Source of the DNA: JAAUQA01 sp036351435
GTDB lineage: Bacteria > Pseudomonadota > Gammaproteobacteria > Competibacterales > Competibacteraceae
Direction of reading: 5' to 3'
Assembly: GCA_036351435.1 (NCBI GenBank)
Contig: JAZBPA010000383.1
Coordinates: forward strand, 1 to 15,427
DNA length: 15,427 nucleotides
The notes under the pieces were generated by a model, which was not told the origin of the DNA, searched no databases, and worked only from the letters and a program-made list of their open reading frames with translations. The position numbers and the translations under genes were made by a program. Below, one piece after another: positions 5,920 through 12,565 of this stretch. How positions within the stretch are numbered: position 1 is the stretch's first letter; every line of letters begins with the position of its first letter.

Positions 5920-7161
5920 ATGAAAAGACAGTATGAAACGCTTATCAATGAATATCTGAGTTATTTTCCGTGCGTCGTCATCGTCGGGGCGAGGCAGACC
6001 GGGAAAAGCACACTGATCGAGATGGTCGCTGGCGACAGAGAGTTATTCGACCTCGAAGCCAGAGCTGACTATGACCAGATTGCTGTTGATCCTGATTTGT
6101 TTTTACGTCTCAATAACAAACCGATTGCTATTGATGAGGCGCAACTGTTACCCGAGCTTTTTCCTGCTTTGCGGGTTGCGATAGACAAAAATCGCACCAC
6201 CTACGGCAAATATCTACTTTCCGGGTCAAGCTCACCGGTGTTGCTGGATGCCATCTCCGAATCGCTCGCCGGCCGCGTTGGTGTTATCGAAATAGCGCCC
6301 TTCAGTTACTCGGAAACGAACGGCATCGACACGCCAAAATTGCTCGACCTGTTCGCGATCGATTGCACACCCAACGAAGTGTTGCAGAAATGGAATGATT
6401 CTCCACAGGTCAATCAAGCCGCCGACCTTGCCGCCTACTGGTTTCACGGTGGCTACCCCGAGCCCTGGGTAAGAGGTACGGCGAGATTCCGTGACACCTG
6501 GAACGAGCAATACGTCAAAACGTATGTGGAACGCGATATCGCACGCCTTTTTCCGGGCCTGAATACGGTTCGCTTCCGCCGCTTCATTGAGCTACTGGCA
6601 GGCTGCTCCGGTGCCATTATTAACTATTCAGAGATTGCTAAAATACTGGAGGTTTCACAACCAACCGCGCGCGACTATTTTTCCATCGCTCACGGCACCT
6701 TTCTCTGGCGCACGCTACCCGCCTTTAGCAAAAATTCCAGAAAAAGGCTAACAAAACACCCGCGTGGTTACCTCAGAGACAGCGGCCTGCTGCATCATAT
6801 GCTACAAATTCCCACGCAGCGTCGGTTACTGTCGCACCCACAGATGGGAGCAAGCTGGGAGGGCATGGTGATTGAGGAAGTATTGCGCTCTTTGAACGCT
6901 GCAGCGCTGAATTATTCGTCTTATTATTATCGGACGGCGGCGGGTGCCGAGGTTGATCTTGTGATAGCAGGAAAATTCGGCCTTGTGCCGTTTGAAATCA
7001 AATATGTGCAAGCTGTCAACCCAAGGCACCTGAGAGCGATACGTGATTTCGTTGATGAATTCAACTGTGCTTTTGGCATCATTGTTAATAACGATGAAAA
7101 ACCAAGGATGTACGATGAGAAGCTGCTTGGTGTGCCTTTCTCTGTGTTGACGAGTGAGTAG
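5920..7161 (+). CDS. AAA+ ATPase with DUF4143 C-terminus (complete)
   Basis: This complete 413-residue member belongs to the same family as the gene at 1-1091. It has Walker A GARQTGKST (23-31), Walker B PIAIDEAQ (68-75) and a sensor-like LLSGSSSP (99-106). A helix-turn-helix-like segment NYSEIAKILEVSQPTARDYF lies at 235-254. The C-terminal PD-(D/E)XK-like core has WEG (313-315), YRTAAGAEVDL (D346) and FEIKY (E359, K361). These features suggest an ATP-driven enzyme with nucleic-acid contact, but no cellular role is established for the family. The ATG at 5920 has AAGG only 1 nt upstream and no separate ribosome binding site, so leaderless translation is likely. It stands alone, bounded by a 31-nt direct repeat and surrounded by gene fragments, which suggests lateral acquisition. 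Confidence 0.92.
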   Translation: MKRQYETLINEYLSYFPCVVIVGARQTGKSTLIEMVAGDRELFDLEARADYDQIAVDPDLFLRLNNKPIAIDEAQLLPELFPALRVAIDKNRTTYGKYLLSGSSSPVLLDAISESLAGRVGVIEIAPFSYSETNGIDTPKLLDLFAIDCTPNEVLQKWNDSPQVNQAADLAAYWFHGGYPEPWVRGTARFRDTWNEQYVKTYVERDIARLFPGLNTVRFRRFIELLAGCSGAIINYSEIAKILEVSQPTARDYFSIAHGTFLWRTLPAFSKNSRKRLTKHPRGYLRDSGLLHHMLQIPTQRRLLSHPQMGASWEGMVIEEVLRSLNAAALNYSSYYYRTAAGAEVDLVIAGKFGLVPFEIKYVQAVNPRHLRAIRDFVDEFNCAFGIIVNNDEKPRMYDEKLLGVPFSVLTSE

Positions 7162-7233
7162 TGGGCCCGCTATAAAACACCGCGTCGGCCTTGTTTGCCT
7201 TCGGGCACGCAAGCAAAAAACCGTCTATGGAAG

Positions 7234-7416
7234 TCATTGCTCTTCTCTTAGGTTCGTAGGAAATGCAGTATCTCCGCACTGCTCGCAGTGATAGACCTCA
7301 ATGATCGGACGATGCAGCCCTTCCAATCCCGCCAATTTGGCCTTGTAATGATCCGGTGTAACGGAGTGATGTGCAACGACAGAGGCGACCAAGGTCCACG
7401 CACCCCGTCCTACCGA
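7234..7416 (-). pseudogene. C-terminal fragment of an unidentified protein with a zinc-ribbon-like CxxCG tail
   Basis: An open stretch of 60 codons with no credible start reads through VASVVAHHSVTPDHYKAKL, then GLEGLHRPIIEVYHCEQCGD, and ends in AFPTNLREEQ. The composition is protein-like, and HCEQCG resembles half of a zinc ribbon. I do not recognise the family. The upstream end is abruptly replaced by the tonB fragment on the other strand near 7412. A related peptide (EVCHCKQCGD) is encoded by the repeat copy at 5826-5856, so a second, shorter remnant of the same gene may exist there. Confidence 0.45.
7270..7300 (+). repeat. 31-nt repeat, right copy (partner at 5826-5856)
   Basis: This copy matches the left copy at 27 of 31 positions in direct orientation, 1.44 kb apart. 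It contains the perfect small palindrome CACTGC-TC-GCAGTG (the left copy has a looser version). It lies inside the zinc-ribbon gene fragment. Confidence 0.7.
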
Positions 7417-7538
7417 TCATAGATGGCAAAGAAGTCAACGCGCTACTCAAGCGCGCTTCGCCGTTGCCGGCTATGCCCGCCGAATTTCAACAAGCCAAGC
7501 TGTCGATCACCGTGCCCATCTCTTTCGCGTTACGTTAG
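7413..7538 (+). pseudogene. 3' remnant of a TonB-family gene
   Basis: The frame reads DGKEVNALLKRASPLPAMP and then FQQAKLSITVPISFALR before TAG. This is the recognisable end of a TonB C-terminal domain: the conserved alanine-proline loop (ASPLPAMP) followed by a final amphipathic strand (ITVPISFALR). TonB couples the proton gradient to outer-membrane siderophore and haem receptors. Only about 40 residues survive; the membrane anchor, proline-rich spacer and most of the C-terminal domain are absent, so it is non-functional. It probably derives from a lost iron or haem uptake locus. Confidence 0.7.
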
Positions 7539-7568
7539 TTGTATGCTTTTTCTTGCTCCGTGGGTGTT

Positions 7569-7638
7569 CAGGATGGTCTTTAACGAAAATCATCTTCTCC
7601 TAGGTTGCTGGTGAGACTTGAGGGCCATCCTGTTTTTT
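7569..7638 (+). other. Long-loop inverted repeat followed by a T6 tract
   Basis: CAGGATGG (7569-7576) pairs with CCATCCTG (7625-7632), which is followed by TTTTTT. The 48-nt loop is long for an intrinsic terminator, and the arms might instead be relics of an element end. No coding content is convincing here. Confidence 0.25.
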
Positions 7639-7728
7639 ACCGAATATCTATTCATTGGAAGCAGGGAGGGGCTATGCAAAGGCAGAAATGTAGGGAAAAT
7701 TTCCAAGGATCACACAGGAGAGAAGGTG

Positions 7729-7960
7729 ATGGTTCAAGCGTTATCGACGGCTTTGCGCAAACGAACGTTCGATAGGACAGACAGTCCCCGTGAACGTGTT
7801 GGACCGTTTCCTGCCAAGCGGGGCTGGTGGTATAAAAAAAACGGTACGTGCCAGCGAACAAACGCGTGACGATGTCCGTCAAGCCCGGGAAGCTTGGCGG
7901 GAGTAGCAAAAGACCTACGATCCAGCTTGGCTGGTTTTTCTGAATGAGATACGCAGTTGA
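7729..7960 (+). pseudogene. Degenerate IS630-family transposase
   Basis: ATG 7729 follows a good AGGAGAGAAGG site and opens with MVQALSTALRKR, like the start of IS630-type transposases. It then jumps to AKRGWWYKK, normally far downstream, implying a large internal deletion. At the A8 run 7834-7841 the frame breaks. Removing one A restores TVRASEQTRDDVRQAREAWRE, the segment before the catalytic region. A TAG at 7904-7906 interrupts next, and YDPAWLVFLNE follows, where active enzymes have a DE pair (here NE). The frame ends at 7958-7960. Internal deletion, frameshift, nonsense codon and a changed catalytic aspartate make it inactive. No terminal inverted repeats could be assigned with confidence. 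Confidence 0.75.
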
Positions 7961-7970
7961 GTTTGATTAG

Positions 7971-7989
7971 TATTTGCAATATCATTTTC
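7971..7989 (-). promoter_or_regulatory. Possible Fur-box relic upstream of the feoA remnant and feoC
   Basis: Read on the minus strand, GAAAATGATATTGCAAATA agrees with the 19-bp Fur consensus at about 11 positions, with the left half well kept (AATGATA). It lies about 115 bp before the feoA relic, as the true Fur box does before feoA. It could be the surviving operator of a lost feo promoter. Confidence 0.3.
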
Positions 7990-8079
7990 ATAAATAGTTG
8001 GTGCCCGCTAGCTTAGGGAAAAACGACAGCACAATGGTGAATGTTGATCAATACGGTTGCCAACTTAATGCCGAAAAAA

Positions 8080-8163
8080 ATGAGTTGCCCAGTGAGAGGC
8101 TATCTATGCCGATCAATAGCGACACCGTTAGCGCTGGCGCAAGAGGGCGAACGAGTAACCTAA
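8080..8163 (+). pseudogene. Decayed feoA head fused to the feoC leader
   Basis: The nucleotides 8125-8160 match codons near the 5' end of the intact feoA (2570-2605) at 32 of 36 positions. They encode PLALAQEGERVT (PLAMAQEGERVT in the intact gene) and then stop at TAA. The likely original start at 8106 (MPINSD) is out of frame with this block; the frame that reads it begins at ATG 8080. Nothing downstream of GERVT survives: the stop is followed 10 nt later by the feoC start. This is a deletion joint from a second feo locus. Confidence 0.72.
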
Positions 8164-8173
8164 GGGCATCGAC

Positions 8174-8395
8174 ATGATTTTGTCTGAACTCCGCGACTAT
8201 CTGAAAACGCATCGGCGCGTTGCGCTCACTGATATTGCACACCATTTCAACAGTGATCCAGACGCGCTACGCGCCATGTTGCAAAAATGGGTCGTCAAGG
8301 GAAAAGTAGTTAAACAACCTACCGGCAGCCTATGCGGTGGCGGTTGTTGTCATTGTGATCCGCTCACCCTGGAGATTTATCAGTGGATAGGGTGA
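8174..8395 (+). CDS. feoC: FeoC-like winged-helix protein
   Basis: This 73-residue protein has a winged-helix fold (ILSELRDYL, then VALTDIAHHFNSDPDALRAML, then WVVKGKVVKQ). It also carries the cysteine cluster CGGGCCHCDP typical of FeoC, which may bind an iron-sulphur cluster or metal. FeoC is a small cytosolic partner of FeoB and protects or regulates it; a transcriptional role has also been proposed. AAGGG lies 8 nt before the ATG. It would normally follow feoB directly, but here it is 2.7 kb downstream, behind the accessory island, and immediately after a decayed feoA. Expression may now come from the promoter remnant before that relic. Confidence 0.85.
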   Translation: MILSELRDYLKTHRRVALTDIAHHFNSDPDALRAMLQKWVVKGKVVKQPTGSLCGGGCCHCDPLTLEIYQWIG

Positions 8396-8521
8396 GAGCT
8401 TATTACCCCGGAATACGGATGGAGAACCTTTTTTGATTCATTGATCGGTACTCATTAACCCCGCCCGCCAGCCTTATCAGCCAGCCAGCCTTCGCCCGCG
8501 CTACTTAGCGAACAATAACGA

Positions 8522-8542
8522 GTCACCCGTGATTCGGGTAAC
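8522..8542 (+). promoter_or_regulatory. Inverted repeat in the leader of the LbtU-type porin gene
   Basis: GTCACCCG and CGGGTAAC pair with one mismatch around TGATT, ending 24 nt before the start codon and just before the GAAGG ribosome binding site. It could be an operator or an mRNA stem-loop. No clear Fur box was found in this 171-nt gap. Confidence 0.3.
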
Positions 8543-8566
8543 TTTCCAAACGAAGGTACATTTATC

Positions 8567-9793
8567 ATGAAATACAATCGACTGGCACTGGCTATCGGGC
8601 TTGTGCTGAGCAGTCCTACTGGGCTATTGGCAGAAACCATCGAAGAACGGCTGGCCCGCATGGAAGCCAAGATGGCCGAGATGCAGCGGAATATGGACAC
8701 CCAGAATGCCACGATTAAGCAGCAGGCCACGACGATCAATGAGCAGAACACCCGCTTGGAGGGCTCACCAGCGCGACTGAGAGCGCTGGCGGAGAGCATG
8801 GAAGAAACACAAGCTGCTGCAGCACAGGACGTTAGCCAAGCGTGGTATAACAAAATTGAATTGGGCGGCTTGCTTGAAGTTGAAGCCTTCTACGCCTCGC
8901 CCTACGAGGGGCCTAATGAAAGTGATATCGTACTGTCCACCTTCGAACTGGGTATCGCATCACAAGTGACGGACTGGGTCGAAGTCGGCGCCAGCCTCTT
9001 GTACGAAGAAGACGCGGACTTGGAAGTGGATGTAGCCTTTATCACTATCGCCAACTTTGAAGCCAACCCTATGTTTGTGACCGCTGGACAAATTTATGTC
9101 CCTTTCGGCGCCTACGAAACCAATATGGTTTCTGATCCATTGACCCTAGATCTCGGTGAAACGCGCGAAACGGCACTGCAGGGTGGGTTCGTGAGCGGCG
9201 ATTTCAACGGTAGCGTATACATTTTCAATGGGGATAACGATAAAGACGGCAAGAACCAAATCAGCAGCGGTGGTATTAATCTAGGCTTTTCGCGGGAGTT
9301 GGGTGATGGCGAAATCGTTGCCGGAGCCGGTTATCTGAGTGACTTAGGCGATTCGGATACTCTGCAGGACGCCATAAACGACAATCAAGGTGACAATGAC
9401 ACTGATTTCGTGCCTGCATGGACGGTGAACGCCATCGGTCGTTTTGGGCCATTTAGCTTGATTGGAGAATACTTGGCGGCGACAAAACCATTCGAAGAGA
9501 CGGCATTACCCTGGCAAGACGGGGGCGCCAAGCCTGCCGCTTGGAATCTCGAAGTCGGCTACGATTTCGATTGGTTCAGAGGTTCCACCGTTGCGATCGG
9601 CTATCAGGGTACCCGCCAAGCCTTAGCCTTGGAACTGCCTAAACAGCGCTTCCTCGCCACCTTATCCATGGAAATTTACGACAGTACAGCGCTTTCCTTG
9701 GAATGGGCATACGACGAAGACTACGACATCAATGAAGGCGGTACCGGCAATGATGCCAATACCTTTGTAGCGCAACTTGCCGTTGAATTTTGA
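8567..9793 (+). CDS. LbtU-family siderophore porin (outer-membrane beta-barrel)
   Basis: This 408-residue outer-membrane protein has a signal peptide cleaved around LLA-22, then a heptad-rich coiled coil (about 23-65). An aspartate- and glutamate-rich beta-barrel from about 90 to the end finishes with the terminal phenylalanine (QLAVEF) that marks barrel insertion. The arrangement fits the LbtU family, whose Legionella member takes up the siderophore legiobactin without a TonB-dependent receptor plug. Acidic loops such as NGDNDKDGKN may attract cations. It starts a run of iron-linked periplasmic genes. GAAGG lies about 10 nt before the ATG. A phosphate-porin-like or other barrel cannot be fully excluded; the substrate is unknown. 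Confidence 0.82.
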   Translation: MKYNRLALAIGLVLSSPTGLLAETIEERLARMEAKMAEMQRNMDTQNATIKQQATTINEQNTRLEGSPARLRALAESMEETQAAAAQDVSQAWYNKIELGGLLEVEAFYASPYEGPNESDIVLSTFELGIASQVTDWVEVGASLLYEEDADLEVDVAFITIANFEANPMFVTAGQIYVPFGAYETNMVSDPLTLDLGETRETALQGGFVSGDFNGSVYIFNGDNDKDGKNQISSGGINLGFSRELGDGEIVAGAGYLSDLGDSDTLQDAINDNQGDNDTDFVPAWTVNAIGRFGPFSLIGEYLAATKPFEETALPWQDGGAKPAAWNLEVGYDFDWFRGSTVAIGYQGTRQALALELPKQRFLATLSMEIYDSTALSLEWAYDEDYDINEGGTGNDANTFVAQLAVEF

Positions 9794-9820
9794 TCAATTC
9801 ACTTCAGGAAGTCATCGACT

Positions 9821-11083
9821 ATGAGAACAGTAGTGCTGCTTGTTTTAGGACTTTGCTTTACTACACCACTCCTGGCTGCCCCCACAGCCCAGGACATCTT
9901 GAGCCATTATGCCGATATGGCTCACGCCAAGTACGAAGATTCGCTAACCACAGCGCAAGAACTGGCCAAAGCGATTGATCAGCTGCTTGCCGAACCTTCG
10001 GAAGCAAATCTGAAGACTGCACAATCCGCTTGGAAAGCTGCCCGTGTGCCTTACCAACAGACCGAGGTCTATCGTTTCGGAAATGCCATCGTCGATGACT
10101 GGGAAGGTAAAGTAAACGCATGGCCACTGGACGAGGGACTGATCGACTATGTAGCTTCCAGCTATGGCGAAGAATCTGATGAGAATCCCCTGTACAAAGC
10201 CAATGTGATCGCCAACGAGAAAGTGGTGTTATCCGGACGTACCATCGACGCCAGCGTCATAACTCCCGAACTACTGAGCGATACGCTGCACGAAGTCGAT
10301 GAGATTGAGGCCAATGTCGCTACCGGCTACCATGCGATTGAATTCCTCCTCTGGGGGCAAGACCTCAATGACACCGGTCCCGGCGCCGGTAAACGGCCGG
10401 TCAGTGATTTCGATACCGCCAACTGCACCGGGGGCAACTGTGAACGGCGCGGTGCCTACTTGAAAGCTGCAGTGACTCTCTTGTTACAGGATCTGGAATG
10501 GATCACCGCGCAATGGGCTAAAGACGGCGCTGCTCGCAAAGCCCTGACGAGTGAAGGCGAGCAAGCCGGACTCGCGGTCATTCTCACCGGTATGGGCAGC
10601 CTGTCTTATGGTGAACTTGCCGGTGAACGGATGAAGTTGGGTTTGATGCTGCACGACCCCGAAGAAGAGCATGATTGTTTCAGTGATAATACCCACTGGT
10701 CGCATTACTACGACGTGCTCGGGATGAAGAATGTCTACACGGGTGCCTATCAACAAGTTAATGGCACGACCCTAAGCGGCCCTAGCATTTCTGAACTGGT
10801 GGCCGCCAAGGACCCCGCTGCTGATAAGGCACTGCGCGCCCGTTTGGATGAAACCCTCGCTAAAATGCAGGTACTGGTTGATAGTGCCGAGAAAGAAGGG
10901 GTCGCCTATGACCAATTAATTGGCGAAGAGAACGAAGCAGGCAATGCTAAGGTGATGGCGGCAATCGATGCGCTGCTGAATCAGACCAAAGCTATTGAGA
11001 AAGCAGTTGTCGTGCTTGATCTAGAGCCCATAGCCTTTGAAGGCTCCGATAGCCTGGATGATCCCAGCAAAGTCGGTCAGTAA
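9821..11083 (+). CDS. Imelysin-family periplasmic iron-associated protein (IcmP/IrpA-like)
   Basis: This 420-residue exported protein has a signal peptide MRTVVLLVLGLCFTTPLLA with cleavage near residue 20. It has the imelysin core: an early W-K-A-A-R-x-P-Y segment, EVYRFGNAIVDDWEG, and the signature GxHxxE as GYHAIEFLLWGQD (169-181), with H171 and E174 as metal-binding candidates. A CTGGNC pair may form a disulphide. Imelysin proteins are iron-regulated and related to EfeO; IcmP of Pseudomonas is the closest named type. Protease activity was claimed for some, but an iron-binding or uptake role fits the context better. AGGAAG precedes the start, 27 nt after the porin stop, so cotranscription is likely. 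Confidence 0.9.
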   Translation: MRTVVLLVLGLCFTTPLLAAPTAQDILSHYADMAHAKYEDSLTTAQELAKAIDQLLAEPSEANLKTAQSAWKAARVPYQQTEVYRFGNAIVDDWEGKVNAWPLDEGLIDYVASSYGEESDENPLYKANVIANEKVVLSGRTIDASVITPELLSDTLHEVDEIEANVATGYHAIEFLLWGQDLNDTGPGAGKRPVSDFDTANCTGGNCERRGAYLKAAVTLLLQDLEWITAQWAKDGAARKALTSEGEQAGLAVILTGMGSLSYGELAGERMKLGLMLHDPEEEHDCFSDNTHWSHYYDVLGMKNVYTGAYQQVNGTTLSGPSISELVAAKDPAADKALRARLDETLAKMQVLVDSAEKEGVAYDQLIGEENEAGNAKVMAAIDALLNQTKAIEKAVVVLDLEPIAFEGSDSLDDPSKVGQ

Positions 11084-11104
11084 ACAATTATTACAGTCTA
11101 GCTA

Positions 11105-12565
11105 ATGAATCTTCGTATCCTTATCTTCCTTTGTATCGCACTCTGTGCTCAACCGTCTGCGATCGCTGATGAAAAACCCATCGGGTCAGACTTCTCGTGC
11201 CCCGAGCCGGGCGAGGAGTTTCCCGGTGGGGCCACCACGCACACCAAGAAGATCAACAAAAATGCGTTCTCGCACGCCTCGGCTAATATGAGCTTCGAGC
11301 GGGAAATCGACTTCAAGGTGGGCAACGGTTTCTTCAAGCGCCTGTGGGTCTCAGCACCCGCTTCGACCCAAGCTGCTGACGGTCTGGGTCCGCTCTACAA
11401 CGCCCGTTCTTGTCAGCGTTGCCACCTCAAGGACGGGCGTGGTCATCCACCCAATGGTCCTGAGGATAATGCGGTATCCATGTTTCTGCGGGTGAGTATT
11501 CCGCCGAGCAATGACGCCGAACGGACTCAATTACAGGAGCACAAGCTCAGCGTGATTCCTGAACCTAACTACGGCACGCAGTTACAGGACTTCGCTATCT
11601 CCGGGCATCAAGCCGAAGGTCAGATGCGCATCAATTACGAAGAGATTCCGGTAACCCTGGCTGATGGCACGGTGGTGTCGCTGCGCAAACCGACCTACTC
11701 AGTGCAATCACTCGGCTATGGCGCACTGCACCCCGAAACGATGCTCTCGCCGAGGGTAGCACCGCAGATGATTGGTCTTGGCCTACTGGAGGCGATCCCT
11801 GAATATGCGATTCTCGCGAACGCTGATCCAGACGATCAAAATCAGGATGGTATTTCAGGCCGTCCTAGTCAGGTCTGGAGCTTGGAGCATCAGCGGATAA
11901 TGCTAGGGCGTTTCGGCTGGAAGGCTGGCGCACCCAGCGTGAATGAACAATCGCAAGGCGCATTCGCTGGTGATATTGGTATTTCGGTCCCGTTGCATCC
12001 GTCAGGCGCGGGAGAATGTACCGAAAATCAAAAGGACTGTCAGGCTGCTCCTAACGGCAACAGCAAACAATACGACAATCTCGAAGCCCATGCGGAGATC
12101 GTCGATTTAGTGGTGTTCTACGCCAAGAACTTAGCCGTGCCACGCCGCCGCGACCATGACGCTCCCGATGTGCTCGCGGGCAAGAAAATTTTTAATGAGA
12201 TTGGTTGTGCACAGTGTCACCAACCCCGGTTTATGACTCAGCAAGACCCAAACAATCCCGAGCAATCCGCCCAGCTTATTTGGCCTTACACGGACCTGTT
12301 GTTGCACGATATGGGTGAAGGGCTAGCGGATGGTCGGCCTGAAGGTGTCGCCAACGGTCAGGAATGGCGTACTGCGCCGCTATGGGGTATCGGGTTGACC
12401 CCTGTTGTCAACGGTCATAGCTATTATTTGCACGATGGACGCGCCCGTGGCTTGCTCGAAGCGATACTTTGGCATGGTGGGGAAGCACAACAACAACGCG
12501 ATGCGGTGACTCGCTTGTCCAAACCGGAACGCGATCAACTCATCCGCTTCGTGGAATCGCTATGA
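11105..12565 (+). CDS. Di-haem oxidoreductase-family periplasmic cytochrome
   Basis: This 486-residue protein has a signal peptide ending near AIA-21 and two c-type haem sites: CQRCH (103-107) and CAQCH (368-372). The segment DGLGPLYNARSCQRCH, the GIGLTPVVNGHSYYLHDGRARGLLEAILWHGGEA region and the spacing of the two haem sites match the large di-haem (thiol) oxidoreductase family, COG3488-like. In Pseudomonas such a gene sits beside icmP. The likely role is electron transfer to or from iron bound by the neighbouring imelysins in the periplasm, which is inferred. It begins 21 nt after the first imelysin gene without an obvious ribosome binding site, and its stop overlaps the next start (ATGA), indicating translational coupling. 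Confidence 0.9.
   Translation: MNLRILIFLCIALCAQPSAIADEKPIGSDFSCPEPGEEFPGGATTHTKKINKNAFSHASANMSFEREIDFKVGNGFFKRLWVSAPASTQAADGLGPLYNARSCQRCHLKDGRGHPPNGPEDNAVSMFLRVSIPPSNDAERTQLQEHKLSVIPEPNYGTQLQDFAISGHQAEGQMRINYEEIPVTLADGTVVSLRKPTYSVQSLGYGALHPETMLSPRVAPQMIGLGLLEAIPEYAILANADPDDQNQDGISGRPSQVWSLEHQRIMLGRFGWKAGAPSVNEQSQGAFAGDIGISVPLHPSGAGECTENQKDCQAAPNGNSKQYDNLEAHAEIVDLVVFYAKNLAVPRRRDHDAPDVLAGKKIFNEIGCAQCHQPRFMTQQDPNNPEQSAQLIWPYTDLLLHDMGEGLADGRPEGVANGQEWRTAPLWGIGLTPVVNGHSYYLHDGRARGLLEAILWHGGEAQQQRDAVTRLSKPERDQLIRFVESL

Larger units (their letters stand above)
7162..8173. other. Accessory island of gene fragments between the ATPase and feoC
   Basis: About 1 kb without an intact gene. In order it contains a zinc-ribbon gene fragment on the minus strand, the last codons of a tonB-like gene on the plus strand, an imperfect long stem (7569-7632), a frameshifted IS630-type transposase, a Fur-like site and a decayed feoA head. 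The abrupt switches of strand and identity show repeated deletion and insertion. Confidence 0.75.

Noticed and set aside
5920..7161. Second ATPase as an antitoxin-like or abortive-infection partner of the orphan vapB
   Set aside because: It is 4.5 kb away, complete, independently promoted and on the other strand; no pairing evidence.
12469..12561. Upstream start for the second imelysin
   Set aside because: It would add 31 residues ahead of a clear signal peptide and overlap the di-haem gene; the ATGA overlap start at 12562 is far better.
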